Below, piece by piece: positions 53,231-61,722 of a stretch of DNA of 64,000 bases. The notes under the pieces are model-generated. The model had not been told where the DNA came from. It worked only from the letters and a program-made list of their open reading frames with translations, and made no database searches. Origin of the DNA: Desulfofundulus luciae. Lineage in GTDB: Bacteria > Bacillota > Desulfotomaculia > Desulfotomaculales > Desulfovirgulaceae. Position 1 is the stretch's first letter. The number at the start of each line of letters is the position of its first letter. Made by a program: the position numbers and the translations under genes. The stretch is from the NCBI RefSeq assembly GCF_030813795.1, contig NZ_JAUSUX010000003.1, positions 112,952-176,951 on the forward strand, in the 5' to 3' direction.

Positions 53231-55258
53231 CTGTTAGAATCTGTATCCCTGGTGGGAAGAACCCTGGCCCGGGGCAGGGAGGACACGGAAGGAGCTATCG
53301 GCGACTTGATTAAGCAGCCGCCGGCGAAACCGCCCCGGGTGGAAAAGATTTACCTGGTTAAGTTGGACTTTCAGATTAACGAAAACGGCCCGCGCCTGGG
53401 CGTGGATATGGAGGAGATCGATTCGTCCGTGCTGTACCGCTACCGCTGGGTTGGCAATAGAAAGGGCAGCCGGCCCCAGTTGTACCTGACCACGGATAAT
53501 CTGGATTATCTGGTGGGACAGGCATTGCCCAACCTGCGGGCGGCCATGGAAGAAATGGGCCGGCAGGATACCCGCCTTTATCAGGGGCTGCTCCAGATTA
53601 CGGAACATTTCTTTCAAAAACTGCCCGACGGCAGCCCGGTGCTGGACCCAGAGAAACCCGGCCTTGCCGGGGAGGATTTTCTGGCCATTGCCTGGGAGGG
53701 AACGACGGGCAAGCCCCGGGAAAGGGCACGGGATGTAATCGGGAAGGTGGCGGACCAGGTCAAAAAGTTTGCGCTGGCCGGGCTGGGTATTAAATCCTCC
53801 GAAGCGGCCCTCTGGACGGTCCTTTTTAATGGGGAGCCCCTGGCTACGGATCCCGCCTATGCGGCAGTGGTGGTCCGGAGCAGGGAGGGTGCCGTGGCCG
53901 AGGGCGGTCAGAAGAGCCTGCGGGGAATATGTTCCGTCTGTGGCGGGGAGAACCGGCCGGTGACCTATGACCTTTCGCAGCTAGTTTTCCTGAAATATTA
54001 CATCAATGACAAAAAAGGTTTTGCCTCGGGAGTGAGCGATGAGGGTTTCAAGAAAACTTTCCTGGTCTGCTCCGCTTGCTTCCGGTCCCTGCTCCTGGCC
54101 GAAGAGTACATCCGCCAGCATCTGGGCCTGCGCATCGGGCAGCAGATCAAGTTCCTGGTCCTGCCCGCCTTTCTTATTGAACCGGACATGGGCCGGGAAG
54201 ATCTGGAGGCATGGGCGGGAAGACTGCGGGCGCGGGTGGGCACCCTGTCCAGTGCGGCGGTCTGGCTGGAGAAGATTGCCGGCAGGGGCGGGCTGGAAAC
54301 CGAACTGGCGTATTTCCTGGAGGAACAGCCCCAGGACAACCTGGCGCTGCTGAACTTTCTTTTCTACCAGTACCAGGAGAACCAGAGCGAGTTCCGGGTG
54401 CTGGGGCTGGTGAAGGATGTGGCCCCCGGCCGGATATCTCACCTTTTACGTCACAGTTACCGGCTGGCGGTAAATGGGGAGGTCCTTTTAGGGGCTGACC
54501 ACCGGTCGTGGTGGCTGGACCTGACCCGCGTCTATCGTTTGATACCCATCAGCGAAGGCCGGCGGGGAGCCGAGCATAAAAAGCTTCTCTACATATACGA
54601 AGCCTTGCTCGGGGAACAACCGGTTAATTATCATTTTCTCATCCGGCAGTTCGTGGCCCTGGCCGCCATTTTTCAGACCGGCCGCTTTGCCGGTACCAAC
54701 ATCCTGCCACCCCAGGCGGGATACGAGGAACTGGAGATGGGGCGGCGGATATTGCAGGCCAATTTACTGCTAAAGTTTTTGCGGGAAGAAAATCTTTTGG
54801 AGGGAGGATGGCCTTTGGCTAGCATTCCGGAACTGGAGGGCCTGAACGGGGCCATGCAGGATTACCTGCGGGAAATGGATTACAACGGGCCGGCCACCGC
54901 CCTGTTCCTGCTGGGTTACCTGATGAACCAGGTGGGCCGGGAACAGGCCGAAGCCGGGTACAAACAAAAACCTGTGCTGGAGAAGTTAAATTACGCGGGC
55001 ATGCTCTGGTCAAAGGTGTTGCGGCTGTCCAATATGGTTTTCGACCAGCTGCGCCAGTACGACATCCTGCGTTACAACGAAGGACTCTTTGCCATTATGA
55101 AAAAGTTGTTTGACGCCCACCGGGAACAATGGCCTTTTTCACCGGAGGAAAACGTGTTTTATATCTTATCCGGCTATGCCTATGCCACCCGGGCGGCCAT
55201 GAAGGCCAAAGTCGAACGGGAAAATAACGCAGATAATAGGGGGGGAACCGATCAGTGA
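53231..55258 (+). CDS. cas8b: Cas8b (Csh1-type) large subunit
   Basis: This 675-residue protein has Cys pairs CSVCG and CSACF (about residues 230 and 275) that form the zinc finger of the Csh1/TM1802 branch. It recognises the PAM and opens the DNA in the type I-B Cascade complex. The start is unusual: CTG 53231 lies five bases after AAGGGGGTGAT and gives LESVSLVGR, while the next classical start, GTG 53252, lacks a site. The stop overlaps cas7. Confidence 0.88.
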   Translation: MLESVSLVGRTLARGREDTEGAIGDLIKQPPAKPPRVEKIYLVKLDFQINENGPRLGVDMEEIDSSVLYRYRWVGNRKGSRPQLYLTTDNLDYLVGQALPNLRAAMEEMGRQDTRLYQGLLQITEHFFQKLPDGSPVLDPEKPGLAGEDFLAIAWEGTTGKPRERARDVIGKVADQVKKFALAGLGIKSSEAALWTVLFNGEPLATDPAYAAVVVRSREGAVAEGGQKSLRGICSVCGGENRPVTYDLSQLVFLKYYINDKKGFASGVSDEGFKKTFLVCSACFRSLLLAEEYIRQHLGLRIGQQIKFLVLPAFLIEPDMGREDLEAWAGRLRARVGTLSSAAVWLEKIAGRGGLETELAYFLEEQPQDNLALLNFLFYQYQENQSEFRVLGLVKDVAPGRISHLLRHSYRLAVNGEVLLGADHRSWWLDLTRVYRLIPISEGRRGAEHKKLLYIYEALLGEQPVNYHFLIRQFVALAAIFQTGRFAGTNILPPQAGYEELEMGRRILQANLLLKFLREENLLEGGWPLASIPELEGLNGAMQDYLREMDYNGPATALFLLGYLMNQVGREQAEAGYKQKPVLEKLNYAGMLWSKVLRLSNMVFDQLRQYDILRYNEGLFAIMKKLFDAHREQWPFSPEENVFYILSGYAYATRAAMKAKVERENNADNRGGTDQ

Positions 55259-56223
55259 GTGAAGTTATTCAACAAAACAGTGAGATTCTGTTCTTATACG
55301 ACGCCAAAATGTGCAACCCCAACGGCGATCCAGACGATGAGAACCGCCCGCGCATGGATACCGACCGGGAGCGCTGCCTGGTATCCGATGTCCGGCTTAA
55401 ACGCTATATCCGGGACTATCTGGAGGAGATGAACCATACCATTTACGTCACCAAGTCGGAAGGCCTGACGGAAGCCGCCGGCCGCTTAAAGCAGGTGCTG
55501 GGGCATGAACCCACCGGTGCCGACCTGCCCGTTCTGCTGACCAAACTGGTGGATGTGCGTCTCTTTGGCGCCACCATGCCCATAAAGGGTGACCGGCGGG
55601 GGGCGGGGGAGGCCGTCAACCTCACCGGCCCGGTGCAGTTTACCTGGGGATACTCCTTGAACAAGGTGCAACTGGTGGATTCGGTGACCATATCCTCGCA
55701 ATTTTCCGCCCGCGCAACGGCGCGGCAGGGGACCTTTGGCAAGGACTACCGGCTGTATTACGCTCTCATTGGTTTCCACGGGGTAATCAGCGCCCGGCGG
55801 GCGGCGGCCATGCTGGCCCGGGCCGGGGGAGACGGGAATGCGGCCACGAGCGAGGCCGATGTGGCCCTCCTGGATGAAGCCATGCTGAAAGCCATTCCCC
55901 TGCTGGCCACCCGCTCCAAGATTGGCCAGTACCCGCGCCTGTATGCTCGCTTTGTTTTTACCGATGCCGAAACCTTTATGGGCGATCCCCGGGAAGACCT
56001 TCAGTTGAATCCGGCGAACGGCCTCAGGGCCGTGCAGGATTTCACCCTGGAATTAAAGGGTCTGGCCGGGCGCCTGGACAGGGTGCGTGAGCGCCTGGAC
56101 CGGGTATACATCTGGCAGGACGCCGACCTGCGTACGGTGGTGGACGGGCAGGAGGTCAGCATGGCCGGATGGCTGGGCGATATACTGGGTCCCGATAGAG
56201 TGAAAACCCTGGGAAGGACTTGA
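55255..56223 (+). CDS. cas7: Cas7 (Csh2-type) backbone subunit
   Basis: This 322-residue protein begins with the Cas7/Csh2 signature (FLYDAKMCNPNGDPDDENRP), followed by VSDVRLKRYIRDYLEE. Six or so copies would coat the crRNA spacer. GTG 55255 overlaps the cas8b stop (GTGA). Confidence 0.95.
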   Translation: MSEVIQQNSEILFLYDAKMCNPNGDPDDENRPRMDTDRERCLVSDVRLKRYIRDYLEEMNHTIYVTKSEGLTEAAGRLKQVLGHEPTGADLPVLLTKLVDVRLFGATMPIKGDRRGAGEAVNLTGPVQFTWGYSLNKVQLVDSVTISSQFSARATARQGTFGKDYRLYYALIGFHGVISARRAAAMLARAGGDGNAATSEADVALLDEAMLKAIPLLATRSKIGQYPRLYARFVFTDAETFMGDPREDLQLNPANGLRAVQDFTLELKGLAGRLDRVRERLDRVYIWQDADLRTVVDGQEVSMAGWLGDILGPDRVKTLGRT

Positions 56224-56227
56224 TACT

Positions 56228-56995
56228 TTGAAACAGGTGCTGATTTTCGACCTGCTGGGGCCCATGGCCCACTTCCGCAAGTACTATACCAACTCCTCCT
56301 CCCTGACCTACGGTTTCCCGCCGCGCACCGTATTGATGGGTGTGGTGGCCGCTGTCCTGGGATATGAGCGGGATTCGTACTATGAGGAACTGGACCGGGG
56401 GCGGTTTTCGGTGGTGATCAAGGTGCCGGGGCGCCGCCTGATCCAGACCGTGAACTACGTGCGGACCAAAAAGGAAGACCTGACCGAATTAAGGCGCTTG
56501 GGGCGGGCCCGGGGAACCCAGATACCCCTGGAGTTTTTGTTGCCGGCCCGCGGAAACCACAATTTATGCTTCCGTATTTTTTTCACCCACCCCGATACCG
56601 GCCTGGTGGAGGAGGCCGTCTACCGGTTGAGGGAAAACCGGTCTTACTACCCCCTTTACCTGGGGTTGACCGAGTGCATTGCCCGGGGGGAGTATGTGCT
56701 GCTGGCCGGCCGGGGTGATTACCAGGTCGTTCCGCCGGGGAGCCAGGTTAGCCTGAACTCCGTTTTGAATGCCGCCCTGCTGCAGGAAGTGCTGCTGGCA
56801 AAAAACAAAGGTGCCTGCCGGCTGATCCGGGAAAAGGCGCCCCACAGCTTCGGTTCGGGGCGCACCCTGCGTCCACCGGTGTCCATTATTTACGAAGACC
56901 GGGGCCAACCTTTTACGGCCCGTTTGCATGTGCCGGCCTACCGCTTCCTTTTTCCCAATGGAGAGGAAGAAACGGTGGCTTTTCTGGAGGGGTAG
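56228..56995 (+). CDS. cas5: Cas5 (type I-B)
   Basis: This 255-residue RAMP has LLGPMAHFRKYYTNSSSLTY followed by PPRTVLMGVVAAVLG, the Cas5h pattern. It binds the crRNA 5' handle in Cascade. It is spaced 4 bases after cas7 and 2 bases before cas3. Confidence 0.92.
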   Translation: MKQVLIFDLLGPMAHFRKYYTNSSSLTYGFPPRTVLMGVVAAVLGYERDSYYEELDRGRFSVVIKVPGRRLIQTVNYVRTKKEDLTELRRLGRARGTQIPLEFLLPARGNHNLCFRIFFTHPDTGLVEEAVYRLRENRSYYPLYLGLTECIARGEYVLLAGRGDYQVVPPGSQVSLNSVLNAALLQEVLLAKNKGACRLIREKAPHSFGSGRTLRPPVSIIYEDRGQPFTARLHVPAYRFLFPNGEEETVAFLEG

Positions 56996-56997
56996 AA

Positions 56998-59487
56998 GTG
57001 CTTTACTACGCCCATAAGGATGGACGGCGGTATCATCTTTTAAGCATTCACCTGGCCCGGGTGGCGGCAGGGGCCGCCGCCCGGCTGCGGTCCCTGCCGG
57101 GCCGCCGGGAACTTATCCCGGCAGCAGTGCTGGCCGGCCTGGCCCATGATTTCGGCAAGTACACCAGTTACTTTCAGCGCTACCTGCGGCAGGGCCGGGG
57201 CGGTCCGGCCAAACAGCACGCCTTCATTTCGGGCCTCTGGGCGGTCCACCTGGCCGCCCGGCTTGATCTTCCCGTTTCGCTGCGACTGGCGGTTTTCCTG
57301 GCCGTGATCCGGCATCATCAAGGACTGGCCACCCCGGATGAGTTCCTGGTACCTGAGCGGGATCTATCCCTGCCGTCCTGGGATACTCTCGACCCGACGG
57401 TCAGCGGCCGGTTGCGCGTGGTAAAAGACCAGGTGGCCGACCTGCGCAATCAGGCCGGTACGGTGGCCAGATCCCTCTCCTGGGCCGCCAGGCGGGCCGC
57501 GCTGTTCCTGGACGGGCATGGCCTGGCAGTACCGGACTGGCTGGGGCTGAACTGGTCCCGGATTCTGCAGGAGTTTCTGGACCAGTGGACGGCTGCCTAT
57601 GGAGAGCTGTACGGTCAATGGCGAAGGCTGAAGCGCCGGGCCGAAAAGGACCTGAAAAACTATTTCGATACATTAAGTCTTTTTTCCGCCCTTATCGATG
57701 CGGATAAAATTCATGCCGCGGGTGTGGAAGAAGGAAAGCGGGCCGTCTTTCCCGCAGAAGGAGAACTGGTGGAACGGTACCGTGCCGTCCGGTTCAGTAC
57801 GCCCCGGACTACCATGGAAATTCTGCGGGAAAATCTCTACCGGAATGTCACTGCCCGGATAAAGGAAGCCCCACCGGGGCAGAGAATTTTTACCATCACT
57901 GCCCCTACCGGCTCCGGGAAGACACTGGCCGGAATGCAGGCCGCCCTTTACCTGCGCTGCCGGTTAACCGCCGCCAGTGGCCTGCCGCCCCGCATTATTT
58001 ACGCCCTTCCCTTTACCAGTATCATTGATCAGACATTTGACGTGGGGGAAGATGTATTGCGGGCGGCCCTTGCTGCTCCCGGTGCCTGCGTTCCAACCTC
58101 CTGGCTTTTAAAACACCACCACCTGGCAGAAATTCGCTATCAGGAAAGGGGTGACGACGACGGGAGGTCCCTTGACGAGGCGCTCATGCTTATCGAAAGC
58201 TGGCAGAGCGAGATGGTGATTACCACCTTCGTTCAGCTTTTTCATACTTTAATTGGTTATGAAAACAGGATGCTGAAGAAGTTCTGCCGGCTGGGGGGCG
58301 CCATCCTCATCCTGGACGAGGTGCAGAACATTCCGGTGGAATACTGGCCCCTGGTGGAAGAGACCCTGCGCTGGGCATGCGGGCAACTGGACCTGCGGGT
58401 CATTCTCATGACTGCCACCCGCCCGGAATGGTTCAGTGAATATGAGATCCTGGAACTGGCCGGGGATCCGGATACCGTTCGGCAGCAGTTCCAGGCGGTG
58501 AACCGGGTCATTGTTTCCACGGATATTACCCCGCTGACGGTGGACTTAGCGGCGGCGGATTTCCTGCGCTGCTACCGTCCCGGCCGCTCTTACCTGGTGG
58601 TATTGAACACCATCAAAAGCTCCATAGCCTTTTACGCGGCGCTGCGGGAGGAATGGGGCGGGAAAGGGCCGCCCCTTTACTACCTTTCCACGAATATCGT
58701 TCCGGCCGAGCGGGAGCGGCGCCTGAAGGAAATACGCGCCCGGCTGGAGCGGGGGGAGAAGCCGGTCCTGGTGTCCACCCAGGTGGTGGAGGCCGGTGTG
58801 GACCTGGATTTTGACGAAGTGTGGCGGGACCTGGGACCGGTGGATTCAGTGGTTCAGGTGGCCGGGCGCTGCAACCGTCACTTTCAGCGGCCGCAGGGGA
58901 ATGTCCGCCTGCTGCACCTGGTTGATCAGGCAGGTGATGGGGGCCGGTCCCTGGCTTCCTTTGTCTACGGCAAAATCCATACCCTGGCCGCCCGCCGGCT
59001 TTTTGCGGCCCGGCCGTACCTTGAGGAACCGGACTTTTTTGATGCCGTGGACGATTACTTCCGCACCGTGCGCCAGGGCAAATCCATGGCCGAAAGCGAG
59101 GGGCTGCTGGAGGCCATGGCAAAGTTGCGCTTTACCAGGGGAGCAGGGGGCGAGGAGGGCCCGGCTGTACAGGACTTCGCCCTGATCCGGGACCTGCCGC
59201 ACTATGTGCAGGTTTTCGTCTGTACGGACGCTGCTGCGGAAGACGTATGGAACCGCTATCAGGCCACCGTGGCCGGGGAGCGGGACCTGAAGCGCCGGAG
59301 GGAGGCCTTCCTCATCCTCAAACGGGATTTCCTGCGCTACCTGGTTTCCGTGCCGGCAGACCTCCTGCTGCACCGGCTGGGCAGCGAATCACGACCACCG
59401 GTGATACCTCCCCACCTGCTCGAGGAGTTCTACGATGCGCAGACCGGTTTCAAGCGGGTTAAAGATGAAGGTGCGCTGATCTATTGA
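56998..59487 (+). CDS. cas3: Cas3 HD nuclease-helicase
   Basis: This 829-residue protein has an N-terminal HD domain (LAGLAHDFGKYTSYFQRYL, IRHHQG), then an SF2 helicase with Walker A TAPTGSGKTLAG, the LDEVQN box, VSTQVVEAGVDLD and QVAGRCNRH. It is recruited by Cascade to unwind and degrade target DNA. The length and intact motifs suggest it is active. Confidence 0.96.
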   Translation: MLYYAHKDGRRYHLLSIHLARVAAGAAARLRSLPGRRELIPAAVLAGLAHDFGKYTSYFQRYLRQGRGGPAKQHAFISGLWAVHLAARLDLPVSLRLAVFLAVIRHHQGLATPDEFLVPERDLSLPSWDTLDPTVSGRLRVVKDQVADLRNQAGTVARSLSWAARRAALFLDGHGLAVPDWLGLNWSRILQEFLDQWTAAYGELYGQWRRLKRRAEKDLKNYFDTLSLFSALIDADKIHAAGVEEGKRAVFPAEGELVERYRAVRFSTPRTTMEILRENLYRNVTARIKEAPPGQRIFTITAPTGSGKTLAGMQAALYLRCRLTAASGLPPRIIYALPFTSIIDQTFDVGEDVLRAALAAPGACVPTSWLLKHHHLAEIRYQERGDDDGRSLDEALMLIESWQSEMVITTFVQLFHTLIGYENRMLKKFCRLGGAILILDEVQNIPVEYWPLVEETLRWACGQLDLRVILMTATRPEWFSEYEILELAGDPDTVRQQFQAVNRVIVSTDITPLTVDLAAADFLRCYRPGRSYLVVLNTIKSSIAFYAALREEWGGKGPPLYYLSTNIVPAERERRLKEIRARLERGEKPVLVSTQVVEAGVDLDFDEVWRDLGPVDSVVQVAGRCNRHFQRPQGNVRLLHLVDQAGDGGRSLASFVYGKIHTLAARRLFAARPYLEEPDFFDAVDDYFRTVRQGKSMAESEGLLEAMAKLRFTRGAGGEEGPAVQDFALIRDLPHYVQVFVCTDAAAEDVWNRYQATVAGERDLKRRREAFLILKRDFLRYLVSVPADLLLHRLGSESRPPVIPPHLLEEFYDAQTGFKRVKDEGALIY

Positions 59488-59554
59488 GCCGGGAGTGGTG
59501 GAATGTCCGGCAGAGGCCGGTAGTTCTGGAGCCGGTCAAGGTGGTGAAAAGGCT

Positions 59555-60058
59555 GTGGCAACGGATATCCGGGTGATCGGAAGTTTCGTTCAGGCCATGA
59601 TGATCTGCCCGCGGCAGGTCTGGCTTATGTCGCGGCAGATCTGCCCCGATGAGGACAACGTGTTCCTGGAACTGGGGCGCCTGATAGGATCTCACGCCTA
59701 TGGACGCGAGCGCAAGGAGGTACACCTGGGGCACCTGTGCCTGGACCTCGTGCGCCGCGGTGGGCGTGAATTTGTGGTGGGTGAGGTCAAGAAGTCCTCC
59801 CGGGCCCGGGAAGCGGCCCGGATGCAACTGGCCTTTTATCTTTACGAACTGCGGGAAATGGGAATTGAGGCCGAGGGGGAACTGCTGTTTCCCGAAGAGC
59901 GCCGGCGGGAGCGGGTGGTGCTGGACGCGGGGTTGATACAACAGGTGGAGGAATTGAAAAGGCGCATTATTGCCGTTATTTACCGGGATAAACCCCCGCC
60001 GCCACAGAAAATACCATTTTGCTCCAAATGTGCTTACGCCGAGTTGTGCTGGGCATAG
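59555..60058 (+). CDS. cas4: Cas4 exonuclease
   Basis: This 167-residue protein has an N-terminal Cys (MMICPRQVWLMSR), RecB-type VVGEVKKSS and a C-terminal FeS cluster motif, CSKCAYAELC. Cas4 trims prespacers and selects PAM during adaptation, with Cas1-Cas2. GTG 59555 fits the usual N-terminus; the frame is open to GTG 59495 without a site. Confidence 0.92.
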   Translation: MATDIRVIGSFVQAMMICPRQVWLMSRQICPDEDNVFLELGRLIGSHAYGRERKEVHLGHLCLDLVRRGGREFVVGEVKKSSRAREAARMQLAFYLYELREMGIEAEGELLFPEERRRERVVLDAGLIQQVEELKRRIIAVIYRDKPPPPQKIPFCSKCAYAELCWA

Positions 60059-60148
60059 AAGCGCCCGCACATTTTTCGCCTTTCCCTGGTAATAGTCGCC
60101 TTCCAGGGTTGACCGCTGAACTGGTACTGGTGCATAAGAGGTGGTCCC

Positions 60149-61144
60149 ATGCAGAAAACCCTGTATCTATTTGCCAGCGGCCGGCTGAGGCGCAAGGATA
60201 ATACCATCTGCGTGGAAAGCGAGGAAGGGACGAAATATTTCCCTGTAACCAGCCTGCGTGACATTGTCGTTTTTGGCGAGGTGGATCTGAACAAGAAGCT
60301 GCTGGAGTTCATGCAGGAGAATGAAGTTGTGTTGCACTTTTTCGGCCACTATGGGAATTATGTGGGGAGCTTTTATCCCCGGGAACATTATAATTCCGGG
60401 TATGTGATCCTCCGCCAGGCCGAACACTACCTGGATCCCGGCCGCCGTCTCAACCTGGCACGGAAGTTCGTGGAGGGTGCGCTGGCCAACATCCTGCAGG
60501 TGCTGCGCTACTACCAGAACAGGGGGAAGGATCTGGCTCCTTACATCGAACCCATTGCCTGCCTGGCCGGGGACAGATTGTCCCTCTGCGGCAATATTGA
60601 AGAGCTCATGGCCATTGAAGGCAACGCCCGGGCCTATTATTACGACAGTTTTAACATTATTCTGGAAGGGGCTCCGTTTGTCATCAAAGGGCGCAGCAAA
60701 CGGCCCCCTGCAGATCCCCTCAATGCGCTTATCAGTTTCGGCAATTCGCTGATTTATACCAAGGTTCTCACCGAAATCTACAAGACTCACCTGGACCCGC
60801 GCATCGGCTATCTGCACGCCACGAACTTCCGCCGTTTTACCTTGAACCTGGATGTGGCGGAAATCTTCAAGCCCATTTTTGCCGACCGCGTGCTTTTTAC
60901 CCTGGTGGGCAAAAAGATGATCGGATCGGGTGATTTTAAACGCCACGGTGCGGCTGTCCTGCTCAAGGAGTCGGGCCGCCGCCTTTACGTGAAAGAATTG
61001 GAGGATAAGCTTCAGACCACCTTCTATCACCGGCGCCTCAAGCGCAATGTCAGTTACCAGACCCTGATACGGCTGGAATTGTACAAGCTGGAGAAACACC
61101 TGATCGGGGAGGAAACCTATGAGCCCTTCGTAAGCCGCTGGTAA
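60149..61144 (+). CDS. cas1: Cas1 integrase
   Basis: This 331-residue protein has an N-terminal beta-sheet domain and a helical catalytic domain with the Glu, His and Asp region (NSLIYTKVLTEIYKTHLDPR, IGYLHATNFRRFTLNLDVAE). It integrates new spacers next to the leader. ATG 60149 follows AAGAGGTGG. The set cas4-cas1-cas2 lies directly before the array. Confidence 0.97.
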   Translation: MQKTLYLFASGRLRRKDNTICVESEEGTKYFPVTSLRDIVVFGEVDLNKKLLEFMQENEVVLHFFGHYGNYVGSFYPREHYNSGYVILRQAEHYLDPGRRLNLARKFVEGALANILQVLRYYQNRGKDLAPYIEPIACLAGDRLSLCGNIEELMAIEGNARAYYYDSFNIILEGAPFVIKGRSKRPPADPLNALISFGNSLIYTKVLTEIYKTHLDPRIGYLHATNFRRFTLNLDVAEIFKPIFADRVLFTLVGKKMIGSGDFKRHGAAVLLKESGRRLYVKELEDKLQTTFYHRRLKRNVSYQTLIRLELYKLEKHLIGEETYEPFVSRW

Positions 61145-61170
61145 TGAGGTGTTCTTCTTAATATCACCGG

Positions 61171-61267
61171 GGAGTTGCTATCTCCTTGGTAGTCCCTGGT
61201 CCGTGATCTCTTCAACGGACACGAACACGTACTTTTCAGGAGCTGCTATCTCTTTAGCAGGTCCTGG
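61171..61267 (+). repeat. Pair of imperfect 29-base direct repeats between cas1 and cas2
   Basis: GGAGTTGCTATCTCCTTGGT plus nine bases (61171-61199) and GGAGCTGCTATCTCTTTAGC plus nine bases (61239-61267) agree at 23 of 29 positions. Their starts are 68 bases apart. Each can fold into a small hairpin. They may be RNA control elements before cas2 or a local duplication. Confidence 0.5.
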
Positions 61268-61283
61268 CCCGGGAGGTGTCGGA

Positions 61284-61547
61284 ATGTACGTCATCCTTGT
61301 ATACGATGTAAATGTTGCCCGTGTGGGCAAGGTGCTGAAAATTGCGCGGAAATACCTGAACTGGGTTCAGAACTCGGTCCTGGAGGGCGAGCTGACCGAA
61401 GCAACCTTTCGTGCGTTGAAGGCCGACATGGAGCGAATTATCGATCCGGAAGAGGATTCGCTCCTCTTTTATGTCCTGGGAAACCAGAAATATGCTAAAA
61501 GAGAGCTGATGGGGATAAAGAAAGGTGGGGAGGAGTGGATCTTTTAG
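61284..61547 (+). CDS. cas2: Cas2
   Basis: This 87-residue ferredoxin-fold protein begins MYVILVYDVNVARVGKVLKI and ends with GNQKYAKRELMGIKKG. It forms the central dimer of the Cas1-Cas2 integrase. ATG 61284 follows GGGAGGTG; the frame is open further upstream but has no Cas2 sequence there. Confidence 0.95.
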   Translation: MYVILVYDVNVARVGKVLKIARKYLNWVQNSVLEGELTEATFRALKADMERIIDPEEDSLLFYVLGNQKYAKRELMGIKKGGEEWIF

Positions 61548-61722
61548 CAGGATTTTTGTCGTCGATGTCCAATAATGCAAAAAGGACCGGGGAACGACGA
61601 CAACCTGCCGAAGAGCGGAAATCGGCGCGCGGCGCGGCGTAGACGGTTTTCGGCCCAGCCGGGTGTAAGCATAAAGTAGTGGGCGGTGCGAAGGATAACT
61701 CTTAATTTATGCGCCATGAACG
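61548..61722 (+). promoter_or_regulatory. CRISPR leader
   Basis: The 175 bases between cas2 and the first repeat form the leader: the repeats end in ATTGAAAC and run away from cas2, so new spacers would enter at this side. An AT-rich stretch (CTTAATTTAT) lies 12 bases before the first repeat. A promoter for the array should be here, but no strong -35/-10 pair stands out. Confidence 0.6.
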
